NCBI GenBank assembly: GCA_964436815.1
Contig: CAYTER010000041.1
Coordinates: forward strand, 1-21,046
Origin: UBA993 sp964436815
GTDB taxonomy: Bacteria > Bacillota > Dethiobacteria > DTU022
Reading direction: 5' to 3'
DNA: 21,046 nt
The position numbers were made by a program, and so were the translations under genes. Within the stretch, counting starts at the first letter, position 1, and the number at the start of each line of letters is the position of its first letter. This document shows positions 1 through 7,043 of the stretch, piece after piece. The notes under the pieces were generated by a model that was given only the letters and a program-made list of their open reading frames with translations, was not told where the DNA came from and searched no databases.

Positions 1-54
1 TACAAAGAAAAATACCGCAACCTGCAGTTCATCGCCGAATTTGACCGACCTTAA
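1..54 (+). CDS. C-terminal end of an unidentified upstream gene (partial)
   Basis: Frame 1 is open from the window edge through 17 codons and closes with TAA at 52-54; the visible peptide ends in FIAEFDRP. It is too short to assign a family. The call rests on an open frame that stops shortly before the hairpin at 85-114, which could terminate this gene as well as the opposing RNA. It may equally be a chance open frame. Confidence 0.35.
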   Translation, partial: YKEKYRNLQFIAEFDRP

Positions 55-84
55 ATAACTTACTGTGCCAAAAAAGTACATAAT

Positions 85-114
85 AAAACCAGGTCCCAAC
101 AGACCTGCGGTTTT
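85..114 (-). terminator. Intrinsic terminator of the minus-strand RNA, possibly bidirectional
   Basis: Read on the minus strand, AAAACC-GC-AGGTC and GACCTGGTTTT form a stem with a 2-nt bulge and a 6-nt loop, followed by a U-rich tail (UUUUAUUAU). The dyad is nearly symmetric: the + strand also reads GGTTTTA after the stem, so it may also stop transcription from the gene ending at 54. Confidence 0.65.
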
Positions 115-401
115 ACCTTCAGAATCTTCTTCCCCGGCTATCTACAGTCGCTTTCTATCGCCCCTACAGACGATTTCCTTCGACCTCCGACCGGCTCATT
201 CAGACTCTGTGCTGCGGTTTTCCGGCGCTTCCCGGCGCTGATCCGGTTTTACCCTTCCCGTTGCCTTTCAGCTACCGTCCCTGGCAGCTGCCCGATTCTT
301 TTGGAGCTTCCAGTTTCCAATCCAAGCTTTCGCTCTTTTCTTCTTCCGGTTTTCCCTTTGATTCGGACCCGGTTCACCTTCCAGTCTCTCGGAACCTGGT
401 A
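85..401 (-). ncRNA. Candidate structured non-coding RNA, about 310 nt, family not recognised
   Basis: Transcription would start near 397-401 on the minus strand, just downstream of a near-consensus promoter, and end at the terminator at 85-114. No long ORF covers the interval in any frame. The RNA strand is purine-rich with many GAAA, GGAA and GUAAAA loops. Its 5' end (ACCAGGUUCC, from 400-391) can pair with GGGACCUGGU (97-88), closing the molecule with a 10-bp helix (one G-U) that competes with the terminator. An internal hairpin is AGCUGCC-AGGGAC-GGUAGCU. AGCGCCGG occurs twice in a row near 225-240, and CUGUAG twice near 134-170. I looked for hallmarks of RNase P RNA (GAGGAAAGUC / ACAGAA), tmRNA and SRP RNA and did not find them. 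It could be an RNA of a known class that I fail to recognise. Confidence 0.6.
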
Positions 402-406
402 AAAGT

Positions 407-435
407 ATAATAGCATGGGGTCTGAAAGTTGTCAA
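407..435 (-). promoter_or_regulatory. Sigma-70-type promoter for the minus-strand RNA
   Basis: On the minus strand TTGACA (435-430) is followed by exactly 17 bp and TATTAT (412-407). The -35 is perfect and the -10 matches five of six consensus bases. Initiation is expected near 397-401. This is the best vegetative promoter I see in the window, and it points away from the ATPase operon into sequence with no protein gene. Confidence 0.75.
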
Positions 436-563
436 TAGTTTTTTGAAAAATTTTTATTAAAAATTTATTGGATCATTTTGCTTTTCATGGTATTCAACTG
501 GAATTAATTCTCCTAAACCAGCCAATCAACATTAATAAAATTAGTCTTTTTGGAGGGATAATT
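436..563 (+). promoter_or_regulatory. AT-rich leader region of the ATPase operon
   Basis: This stretch separates the minus-strand promoter from the first RBS of the atp operon and should hold the operon promoter. A perfect 9-bp inverted repeat with one central base, AAATTTTTA-T-TAAAAATTT, lies at 448-466. The best sigma-70 candidate is weak: TTGGAT at 468-473, 17 bp, then TATTCA. The 60-codon frame starting at 468 has no RBS and is better explained by the shorter ORF at 564. Confidence 0.3.
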
Positions 564-650
564 ATGGTTATGGCTAATAATAGTAACAAGCAGTTTTTTA
601 TTAAAAAAGCACAAAATTATAAACCCGGCAGGGTCAGGAGACAGAGCTGA
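564..650 (+). CDS. Small 28-aa ORF, translationally coupled to atpD
   Basis: The ATG at 564 is preceded by a strong Shine-Dalgarno (GGAGGGAT, 552-559). The frame runs 28 codons and its TGA (648-650) shares its last base with the ATG of atpD at 650, a layout typical of translational coupling. The peptide starts MVMANNSNKQ and has a basic C-terminus (KPGRVRRQS); no membrane segment or known domain is visible. It might be a leader peptide that feeds ribosomes onto atpD, whose own RBS (CAGGAG, 635-640) lies inside this ORF. I do not recognise a homologue, and a chance ORF between a true RBS and atpD remains possible. Confidence 0.45.
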   Translation: MVMANNSNKQFFIKKAQNYKPGRVRRQS

Positions 651-2065
651 TGAATCAGAGCAGCCATAACCGAAAAGAAGAAACGACGGCAGTAAACCGG
701 GGATCTGTAGTAGCAGTCCGCGGCAGTGTGGTTGACGTATACTTTTCCGGAAACCTGCCTCCTCTGAAACAGAGACTGGAAACGGGGTCAAAGGGTGATA
801 TTGTCATTGAGGTTGTTTCCCACCAAAAAGGAAACATCGCCCGCGGTATCGCACTTTCACCGACCCGCGGCATCAGGAGGGGGGATCAGGTCACCGACAG
901 CGGCGGCATGATCAAAGTCCCGGTAGGGAAGCAGGTACTGGGCCGGATGTTCAATGTTTTCGGTGAAACGATCGACGAGCTGGAACCTTTAAAAGATATT
1001 GAAAGAAGAGGGATCCACCATGCTCCGGTCTCTATCGCCCAGCGGGTTACAACAGCCGAAGTATTTGAAACAGGCATTAAGGCTATCGATCTGCTCACAC
1101 CTCTAGAGCGCGGCGGTAAAGCAGGCCTCTTCGGCGGGGCAGGTGTGGGGAAAACCGTTTTAATTACCGAACTGATCAATAATACAGTGGGCAAGCATGA
1201 AGGGGTTAGCATTTTCTGCGGCATCGGCGAGCGTTCCCGTGAAGCGGAGGAACTCTACAGCGACATCAAGCAGGCCGGGGTGCTTGACAATACCGTAATG
1301 ATCTTCGGACAGATGAATGAACCGCCTGGAGCCCGTTACCTGGTGGGCCACAGTGCTCTGACCATGGCTGAATATTTTCGTGACGACGCCCGGCAGGATG
1401 TCTTATTGCTAATTGATAATATCTTTCGGTTCGTGCAGGCCGGGTCGGAGGTCTCCGGTCTTCTTGGCAAAATGCCTTCCCGCGTTGGCTACCAGCCAAC
1501 CCTATCTACCGAAATAGCCGAGCTGCAGGAGCGTATTTCAAACACGGCTACAGGGGCGATTACTTCCATTCAGGCTGTTTATGTGCCGGCAGATGATTTT
1601 ACTGACCCTTCTGCTACCCATACTTTTGCGCACCTGGCTGCCTCGATCATCCTCTCCCGCAAAAGGGCCAGCGAAGCCCTTTATCCGGCAGTTGATCCCT
1701 TGCGTTCCTGGTCTAAGATGCTCACGCCCTTAGTGGTCGGCGAAAGGCATTATTTGCTGGCCCAGGAAGTGAGACGGAACCTGGCTGAATACGAAGAGCT
1801 CAAAGACATCATCGCCATGCTCGGCCTGGAAGAGCTTTCACAGGATGACCGCCAGGTAGTAAACAGGGCGCGCCGCCTGGAACGTTTTCTGACCCAGCCT
1901 TTTGTCACCACAGAGCAGTTTACCGGGCACCCCGGAAAAGTGGTTGACTTAGAGGATACTCTGGAAGGCTGTGAAAGGATATTAAATGACGAGTTTGCGG
2001 AAAGACCGGAATCAGATCTTTATATGCTCGGTAAGATTAGTGAAGCCGGTAAGGCCGGTAAATAA
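650..2065 (+). CDS. atpD: N-type ATP synthase, F1 subunit beta
   Basis: This is the catalytic beta subunit of the F1 head, which makes or hydrolyses ATP in the cytoplasmic part of the complex. The 471-aa product has the usual beta layout: an N-terminal barrel, the Walker A motif GGAGVGKT at residues 162-169, the GERSREAEELY segment, the Walker B region LLLIDNIFRFVQAGSEVSGLL, and MPSRVGYQPTLSTE. In the C-terminal domain the usual DELSEED loop reads EELSQDD. CAGGAG at 635-640 supports the ATG at 650. The beta gene being first in the operon and followed directly by epsilon is diagnostic of N-ATPases; classical F-ATPase operons end with beta and epsilon. The frame is intact. Confidence 0.97.
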   Translation: MNQSSHNRKEETTAVNRGSVVAVRGSVVDVYFSGNLPPLKQRLETGSKGDIVIEVVSHQKGNIARGIALSPTRGIRRGDQVTDSGGMIKVPVGKQVLGRMFNVFGETIDELEPLKDIERRGIHHAPVSIAQRVTTAEVFETGIKAIDLLTPLERGGKAGLFGGAGVGKTVLITELINNTVGKHEGVSIFCGIGERSREAEELYSDIKQAGVLDNTVMIFGQMNEPPGARYLVGHSALTMAEYFRDDARQDVLLLIDNIFRFVQAGSEVSGLLGKMPSRVGYQPTLSTEIAELQERISNTATGAITSIQAVYVPADDFTDPSATHTFAHLAASIILSRKRASEALYPAVDPLRSWSKMLTPLVVGERHYLLAQEVRRNLAEYEELKDIIAMLGLEELSQDDRQVVNRARRLERFLTQPFVTTEQFTGHPGKVVDLEDTLEGCERILNDEFAERPESDLYMLGKISEAGKAGK

Positions 2066-2126
2066 ATTGAAGTAGTAAAATAGCAATTCATTAGTGTCAT
2101 CATCTATTAAGTTTCAGGTTATTGAG

Positions 2127-2531
2127 GTGACCCACAGGCTGAAATTAAAAGTTTTACTTCCGGCAGAAGTTTTCCTGGATGAAGAAGTGGAGAAGGTAAC
2201 GGCAGAGGCTGTAAATGGCTTCTTTACCCTGCTGCCCCGCCATGTTGATTTTGTGGCAGCCCTGGTGCCGGGAATTTTTTCATACCAGGATTCCGGTGGA
2301 GCGGAACATTTCCTTGCCCTTGATGAAGGAGTCTTGGTCAAACAGGGCGACCAGGTTTTTGTATCTGCAGCCCGGGCCATACGCGGTGACGATCTGGGAG
2401 AGCTGCAGGATACGGTTGAAAGTGAGCTCAAAGTACTCGATGATAATGATAAAAAAGCGCGCACGGTGATGTCACGCCTCGAAGCGGACACCTTGAGACG
2501 ATTCACGCGTTTAGGGGGAGAACATTCATGA
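2127..2531 (+). CDS. atpC: N-type ATP synthase, F1 subunit epsilon
   Basis: Epsilon belongs to the central stalk, linking the rotor ring to the catalytic head and regulating activity. The product shows the N-terminal beta-sandwich pattern (LKVLLPAEVFLDEEVEKVTAEAVNGFFTLLPRHVDFVAALVPGIF) and a helical C-terminus. I favour the GTG at 2127 (134 aa), because homologues begin just before the RLKLKVLLP strand and AGG at 2116-2118 is suitably placed; an in-frame GTG at 2094 would add 11 residues but has no RBS. The stop overlaps the atpQ start in an ATGA arrangement, so the two are translationally coupled. Confidence 0.9.
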   Translation: MTHRLKLKVLLPAEVFLDEEVEKVTAEAVNGFFTLLPRHVDFVAALVPGIFSYQDSGGAEHFLALDEGVLVKQGDQVFVSAARAIRGDDLGELQDTVESELKVLDDNDKKARTVMSRLEADTLRRFTRLGGEHS

Positions 2532-2857
2532 GCGCCAGAAAAGATAATGATAAGAACAATAAGCTGGCCGGAACGGTTGGCGATAAGGCGGCCAGGAGAA
2601 TCAAAGCCCGTCGCACCCGCGATCGCAGTATCTGGTTTGGAGTGGGAATGTTTGGCGTTGTCGGCTGGACGATCGCCGTTACCACGATTATCGGGGTAGC
2701 CTTAGGGATCTGGATTGACCGGAACTGGCCCAGCTCTTACTCCTGGACTCTAACCCTCCTTTTTATCGGGCTGATTGTCGGTTGCCTTAATGCCTGGTAT
2801 TGGGTTAAAAAAGAGAGCAGTCCCGATGACGATGGTGATGGAGGCGAAAACTCATGA
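2528..2857 (+). CDS. atpQ: N-ATPase accessory membrane protein AtpQ (AtpI-like)
   Basis: This 109-aa product has a basic, hydrophilic N-terminus (residues 1-33), two hydrophobic segments (about 36-60 and 71-92) and an acidic tail. That is the AtpI/ATPase_gene1 type, thought to help assemble or stabilise the c-ring. Position between atpC and atpR matches the conserved N-ATPase order D-C-Q-R-B-E-F-A-G. ATGA overlaps on both sides couple it to atpC and atpR. The family assignment relies on topology and position more than on a catalytic motif. Confidence 0.85.
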   Translation: MSARKDNDKNNKLAGTVGDKAARRIKARRTRDRSIWFGVGMFGVVGWTIAVTTIIGVALGIWIDRNWPSSYSWTLTLLFIGLIVGCLNAWYWVKKESSPDDDGDGGENS

Positions 2858-3144
2858 ACTGGTTTTACCTGGTTCTTGCATTTTGCGCTGGGTTAGCGCT
2901 TGGCGCCTTCTTTTTCGGCGGACTCTGGTGGACTGTGCAGAAAATGACCGTCTCCCAAAGACCGTACCTGCTTTCACTGGTTAGTTTTTTAATCCGGACA
3001 ACGGTTATTCTTTTCTGTTTTTACCTGCTGCTCCAAGCGGAATGGTATTATCTGCTGGCCGCTCTTTTCGGTTTTCTGGTGGGGCGTACGGTAATTACCT
3101 ATAAAGCTAAGCCTCCTGGGAAAGATAGCGCTATAGATGGGTGA
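2854..3144 (+). CDS. atpR: N-ATPase-specific membrane subunit AtpR
   Basis: The 96-aa product has three predicted membrane segments (about 2-26, 40-63 and 67-84). AtpR is found only in N-ATPase operons, and an Arg in a membrane helix is a noted feature; here it is the R of SFLIRTTVILF. The family has been proposed to take part in c-ring assembly or ion handling, but its role is not settled. The ATG at 2854 overlaps the atpQ stop, and atpB starts 21 bases after the stop. Its presence, together with atpD at the front, makes the N-ATPase identification secure. Confidence 0.88.
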   Translation: MNWFYLVLAFCAGLALGAFFFGGLWWTVQKMTVSQRPYLLSLVSFLIRTTVILFCFYLLLQAEWYYLLAALFGFLVGRTVITYKAKPPGKDSAIDG

Positions 3145-3165
3145 AGAAAGGAGAACCGCTGATAA

Positions 3166-3530
3166 ATGACCATTAACCCGGATCAGATTATTTTATTCCA
3201 GCAGGGCTGGTTTGTGATCAACGCTACGATAGCCTTCACCTGGCTGGTTATGTTTCTTTTAACATTCGTATCCTGGTTGGTCACCCGCAGACTAACCAGC
3301 GAAGGGACACTGACCCGCTGGCAAAACCTGCTGGAGGTTTTAGTCGGCGGCATCAAGGGACAGATTCGTGAGGTAAGCCGTCAGGAACCGGGGCCATACC
3401 TGCCGTTTGTGGGCACGCTTTTTATCTTTATCGCCATCTCCAATATTTTAGCCATTGTTCCCGGCTACATACCGCCAACCAGTTCCCTTTCGACAACGGC
3501 TGCCCTGGCGATCTGTGTTTTTATAGCCGT
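3166..3530 (+). CDS. atpB: N-type ATP synthase subunit a, N-terminal half (cut by assembly gap)
   Basis: Subunit a is the membrane stator channel for H+ or Na+. About 121 residues are present: an N-terminal segment (DQIILFQQGWFVINATIAFTWL), a first membrane helix, the amphipathic stretch WQNLLEVLVGGIKGQI, and the PFVGTLFIFIAISNILAIVPGYIPPTS motif typical of the N-ATPase a subunit. An upstream AAAGGAG (3147-3153) serves as RBS. The rest, including the helix with the essential Arg, lies in the N run. The single frame that seems to continue through the gap to 3738 is an artefact: what follows the gap is subunit c. Confidence 0.93.
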
Positions 3531-3630
3531 NNNNNNNNNNNNNNNNNNNNNNNNNNNNNNNNNNNNNNNNNNNNNNNNNNNNNNNNNNNNNNNNNNNNNN
3601 NNNNNNNNNNNNNNNNNNNNNNNNNNNNNN
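3531..3630. other. Assembly gap, 100 N
   Basis: Exactly 100 N, the conventional placeholder for a gap of unknown size. By family lengths (subunit a about 220-240 aa, subunit c about 80-90 aa) the missing DNA should be of the order of 450-550 bp and should hold the 3' half of atpB, the intergenic RBS and the 5' part of atpE. Confidence 0.97.
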
Positions 3631-3738
3631 CTTTTTGTCGGGTTGGCGATGATTGAATCAACGGCGATCTACTGCTTTGTGGTAACAATGATCCTGATCT
3701 TTGCCAACCCCTTCTGGAACTATTTCCTGCAGCAGTAG
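3631..3738 (+). CDS. atpE: N-type ATP synthase subunit c, C-terminal helix (5' end lost in gap)
   Basis: The 35 residues after the gap are the second membrane helix of a c subunit, not of subunit a. They contain GLAMIESTAIYCFVV, with the ion-binding Glu, followed by the typical ILIFANPFW end. Relative to the Glu, Ser is at +1, Thr at +2 and Tyr at +5, as in the sodium c-ring of Ilyobacter tartaricus (E65, S66, T67, Y70). The Gln ligand of helix 1 cannot be seen because it falls in the gap. The stop is TAG (3736-3738). Confidence 0.9.
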   Translation, partial: LFVGLAMIESTAIYCFVVTMILIFANPFWNYFLQQ

Positions 3739-3785
3739 GCGGGCAAAGCAGGAACTACTTACTGAATTCTAATAACGGGAGATCA

Positions 3786-4601
3786 ATGATGATTATTGAC
3801 TGGTATACAGTAATTTTTCAGATTGTCAACTTTCTTGTGCTGGTTTTCCTGCTGCGCTATTTTCTCTATGGTCCAATTGTGCGCATGATGGATGAACGTG
3901 AGCAAAAGATTATAGAACGGGAAGAGAAGGCTGCCGCCCTGCGTCAGGAAGCCGAAGAAGAAGCTGAGTCTTTCAGACGCCAGAGTGAGGATTTGAGGAA
4001 AAATGAAGAATCAGCTCTGGAGAAAGCCCGACTGGCTGCCGAAGAAGAAAAAGCCAGCCTGCTGAATAATGCCCGCCGGGAAGTGGAAGATGCCCGGAAG
4101 CGCTGGACAGAAGCATTCGAAAGAGAAAAAGAAAGCTTTACCGTTGAACTGCGCCGCCGCATCGGCCGGCAGGCTTGTGCCGTGGCCCGCCGCTGTTTGG
4201 AGGATTTAGCAGATCTTGAATTGGAAAAGATTATCCGCAGCCGTTTTATCGGTAAGCTAAAAGAGCTGCCTGCAGCGGAATTGAAAAAGCTTAATGAGGC
4301 TCTTTCCGCTTCGGACTATAAGATAACTGTCACCAGCGCTTTTAGTTTTCCCGACAGCGAACTAAAGAGCTTGCAGCATGCTCTGGGCGATGCGGTTAAG
4401 GCGCCGAAGGATCAGATTAAAGCGGTGATCAGAGAAGATCAGGACTTGGTCTGCGGGCTGGAGCTGGAAGCAGGCGGTTACCGGGTTGCCTGGAGTGTGG
4501 AGGATTACTTGGCAGATGTGGAAGAGCAGATCCTGATTGGTCTTGAACAAAGCGACACAGCAGATCAAAACGGGGAGGTAAGTTTAAGTGACCAAAGCTA
4601 A
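3786..4601 (+). CDS. atpF: N-type ATP synthase subunit b with delta-like C-terminal extension
   Basis: This is the peripheral stalk, which holds the catalytic head against rotation. At 271 aa it is far longer than an ordinary b subunit (about 160-170 aa). Residues about 7-25 form a membrane helix (VIFQIVNFLVLVFLLRYFL), followed by the conserved GPIVRMMDEREQKI and a long charged coiled coil to about residue 130. The C-terminal region (about 170-265) has ITVTSAF, then VIREDQDLVCGLELEAGGYRVAWSVEDYL, which resembles the C-terminal domain of delta/OSCP. No separate atpH is present, so a b-delta fusion would supply that function. GGGAG at 3777-3781 supports the ATG at 3786; a second ATG follows at 3789. 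The 3' end overlaps atpA by 14 bases. Confidence 0.9.
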   Translation: MMIIDWYTVIFQIVNFLVLVFLLRYFLYGPIVRMMDEREQKIIEREEKAAALRQEAEEEAESFRRQSEDLRKNEESALEKARLAAEEEKASLLNNARREVEDARKRWTEAFEREKESFTVELRRRIGRQACAVARRCLEDLADLELEKIIRSRFIGKLKELPAAELKKLNEALSASDYKITVTSAFSFPDSELKSLQHALGDAVKAPKDQIKAVIREDQDLVCGLELEAGGYRVAWSVEDYLADVEEQILIGLEQSDTADQNGEVSLSDQS

Positions 4602-6168
4602 TCAGGGTGACCGCTCATTGCTTTCTGCCCTGCGCGGCGCTGTTGAAAGTACTGAAAGCGCCTTTGATCAGCTTTTAACTGGAGCCTCTCCGGATCTTAA
4701 GGTAGAAGAAAGCGGTTCAGTTATTTCGATCGGCAGCGGTATTGCCCGCATCTCAGGCCTGGCCGGAGTGCAGTCCGAAGAGTTAATCGAATTCCCGGGC
4801 GGTATTACCGGAATTGCTTTCAACCTCGATGTAACTGAAGTCGGGGTGATCATGCTTGGCAGTGATGAACATATTTCTTCCGGAGACCGGGTTAAACGAA
4901 CCGGGCGGGTGGTTGACGTGCCGGTTGGCGAAGAACTGCTGGGCCGGGTGATCGATGCCGCCGCCCGTCCGCTTGACAACAAAGGTCCGGTGAATTTTGT
5001 TGAACGCCGCCCGATCGAACGCGAAGCGCCACCGATTATGGCCCGTTCCCCGGTAACCGAACCTTTGCAGACCGGACTAAAGGTAGTAGATGCCCTGATT
5101 CCCGTCGGGCGCGGGCAGCGAGAGCTGATTTTGGGAGATCGCCAGATCGGGAAAACTGCCATCGCCCTTGACACGATTATCAACCAGGCCGATAAAGATG
5201 TTCTCTGTGTCTACTGCTCGATCGGCCAACAGGGGGCCGATGTTGCCAAGTTTATCGGCCAGCTCCGCAAGTTTGGGGCTCTTGACTATACAACGGTAGT
5301 GGTTGCCTCAGGAGACGGGCCTCCCGGCTTGCGTTTTGTTGCGCCTTTTGCCGCCACAACCATTGCCGAGTATTATATGGAACAGGGCCGCGATGTTTTA
5401 ATCGTTTATGATGACTTAACGCTCCATGCCCGTTCATATCGCGAACTTTCACTGCTATTGGAGCGCCCTCCCGGCCGTGAGGCTTACCCGGGAGATATTT
5501 TTTATCTTCATTCCCGCCTGTTGGAACGCTCAACTCACCTGCGCGAAGAGTTTGGCGGCGGCTCGCTTACTGCCCTGCCGATCATCGAAACCCAGGCTCA
5601 GAACATTTCAGCCTATATTCCGACCAACCTGATTTCGATTACCGATGGCCAGATTTATTTATCACCCGATCTTTTTCAGCGCAACCACCTGCCGGCGATC
5701 GATGTCGGAAAATCAGTATCCCGGGTGGGCGGTAAAACCCAGCTGCCGGCATACCGGGCGGTTACTGGTGATCTGCGCCTCTCCTATGCCCAGTTTGAAG
5801 AACTGGAGATGTTTGCCCGTTTCGGCACCCGCCTGGATGATAAAACCCGCGATACGATTGAACGCGGACGCAGGGTGCGCAAGGTGCTCACCCAACCCGA
5901 ACTGCAGCCGCTGACCATTCCGGAGCAGATCGCCGTCTTGCTCGCTGTGACTGAAGGGCTTTTTGATCCTCTGGCGGTTGAAGATCTGCTGGCAGCTGAA
6001 GCCAGGGTCAGGACTGCCGTTACGGAAGAGTTAAAGGAAATCTGCCGTAAAATCGAAGATGGTGGACAGCTAGCCGATGATGACCAACAGGCGATTATCG
6101 AAGTTGCATCACGGGTTTTAAAAAGAGAAAAAGAAGGCGATGAGCAGGAGGAGGTCTCTTCAAAATAG
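4588..6168 (+). CDS. atpA: N-type ATP synthase, F1 subunit alpha
   Basis: Alpha is the non-catalytic nucleotide-binding subunit that alternates with beta in the F1 head. The 526-aa product carries the P-loop GDRQIGKT (residues 183-190), the YDDLTLHARSYRELSLLL segment, the PGREAYPGDIFYLHSRLLERS block and SVSRVGGKTQ with the conserved Arg. The GTG start at 4588 lies inside the end of atpF behind a GGGGAGG RBS (4571-4577). The C-terminus is charged (KEGDEQEEVSSK). It terminates with TAG at 6166-6168; an in-frame second TAG follows three codons later (6178-6180). Confidence 0.97.
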   Translation: MTKANQGDRSLLSALRGAVESTESAFDQLLTGASPDLKVEESGSVISIGSGIARISGLAGVQSEELIEFPGGITGIAFNLDVTEVGVIMLGSDEHISSGDRVKRTGRVVDVPVGEELLGRVIDAAARPLDNKGPVNFVERRPIEREAPPIMARSPVTEPLQTGLKVVDALIPVGRGQRELILGDRQIGKTAIALDTIINQADKDVLCVYCSIGQQGADVAKFIGQLRKFGALDYTTVVVASGDGPPGLRFVAPFAATTIAEYYMEQGRDVLIVYDDLTLHARSYRELSLLLERPPGREAYPGDIFYLHSRLLERSTHLREEFGGGSLTALPIIETQAQNISAYIPTNLISITDGQIYLSPDLFQRNHLPAIDVGKSVSRVGGKTQLPAYRAVTGDLRLSYAQFEELEMFARFGTRLDDKTRDTIERGRRVRKVLTQPELQPLTIPEQIAVLLAVTEGLFDPLAVEDLLAAEARVRTAVTEELKEICRKIEDGGQLADDDQQAIIEVASRVLKREKEGDEQEEVSSK

Positions 6169-7043
6169 GTTCAACCTTAGAAACCCTGCAGAGACAGATT
6201 GCCAACGGCGAAGACCTATCATCAATTGTCAGGACGATGAAGGCTCTTGCCGCTACCAGCGTGCGCCAATATGAAAAGGCAGCGGAGTCGCTTGATGACT
6301 ATTACCATACTGTTGAGTTAGGGCTGGCGGTTTTACTTTCCAATGAGTTCGAGATACCGGCTGCCAACAGTTCGGTTAAAAACAAACCTCAGATGCTGGT
6401 GGTCTTCGGTTCGGATCATGGGCTGGCCGGCAGGTTTAATGAACAGATTGTCAGCCATGCCCTGGAGGAAAACTATCAGCCGGATTCGCCGCTAATTGCT
6501 GTCGGTGAGCAGGTGATCAACCGCCTGGTGGCAGCCGGCGCTGTGCCGGCCAGAAAGCTGCATATGCCCGGCTCAATCAAAGCAATAACTCCTTTTGTGC
6601 AGAAACTGCTGGAAGAGATCGAACAGCTGCGTTTAGAGAAAGGTGCAGAAAAAGTTTTGCTGCATTATAACCGGCCCCGGGCTGGCGGCTTTAACCCCGT
6701 TGCTGAAACGATGCTCCCCGTTGACCTGGAACACTTACGCGAAACAAGAATTAAGTGGGAATCCCGCTCCCTGCCCACATTCACCATGCCGCCTGCTCAG
6801 CTGCTTTCGGCCCTGCTGCGCCAGTATTTTATCGTTTCCCTCTACCGGGCCTGTGCGCTTTCACTGGCTGCTGAAAACACCAGCCGCCTGGCGGCGATGC
6901 AGGCGGCGGAAAAAAATATCAATGAAAGACTAGAACAGTTGAAAGTAGCTTTCCAGCATGAGCGGCAGGCGGCGATTACAGAAGAACTGCTTGATATTAT
7001 TTCCGGTTTCCGCGCCGTACGCGGTTCATTAAATTCCGCCTGA
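6165..7043 (+). CDS. atpG: N-type ATP synthase, F1 subunit gamma, apparent ATA start
   Basis: Gamma is the rotating central shaft. The first ATG in frame (6237) would cut off the N-terminal helix, since the frame upstream reads STLETLQRQIANGEDLSSIV before RTMKALAATSVRQYEKA, and family members start about 24 residues before the MKAL motif. The only plausible start is ATA at 6165, nine bases after a very strong AGGAGGAGGT (6146-6155), and it overlaps the atpA stop as ATAG. This gives 292 aa. A conserved GSDHGLAGRFNEQI segment lies in the middle and a C-terminal helix (about 230-280) completes the shaft. As the last gene of the operon its end overlaps the convergent MFS gene by 15 bases. An ATG misread as ATA is an alternative explanation. 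Confidence 0.88.
   Translation: MGSTLETLQRQIANGEDLSSIVRTMKALAATSVRQYEKAAESLDDYYHTVELGLAVLLSNEFEIPAANSSVKNKPQMLVVFGSDHGLAGRFNEQIVSHALEENYQPDSPLIAVGEQVINRLVAAGAVPARKLHMPGSIKAITPFVQKLLEEIEQLRLEKGAEKVLLHYNRPRAGGFNPVAETMLPVDLEHLRETRIKWESRSLPTFTMPPAQLLSALLRQYFIVSLYRACALSLAAENTSRLAAMQAAEKNINERLEQLKVAFQHERQAAITEELLDIISGFRAVRGSLNSA

Noticed and set aside
85..401. RNase P RNA, tmRNA or SRP RNA as identity of the minus-strand RNA
   Set aside because: The conserved core motifs I know for each were not found; the resemblance of CUGUAGAUAG to part of RNase P RNA is too short to count.
468..650. 60-aa ORF starting at 468
   Set aside because: No RBS at 468; the same frame from the ATG at 564 has a strong RBS, so only the 28-aa part is kept.
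4668..5183. 171-aa minus-strand ORF inside atpA
   Set aside because: Antisense shadow of a highly conserved gene with no RBS or recognisable domain; the same holds for other long antisense frames in atpD, the oxidoreductase and the MFS gene.
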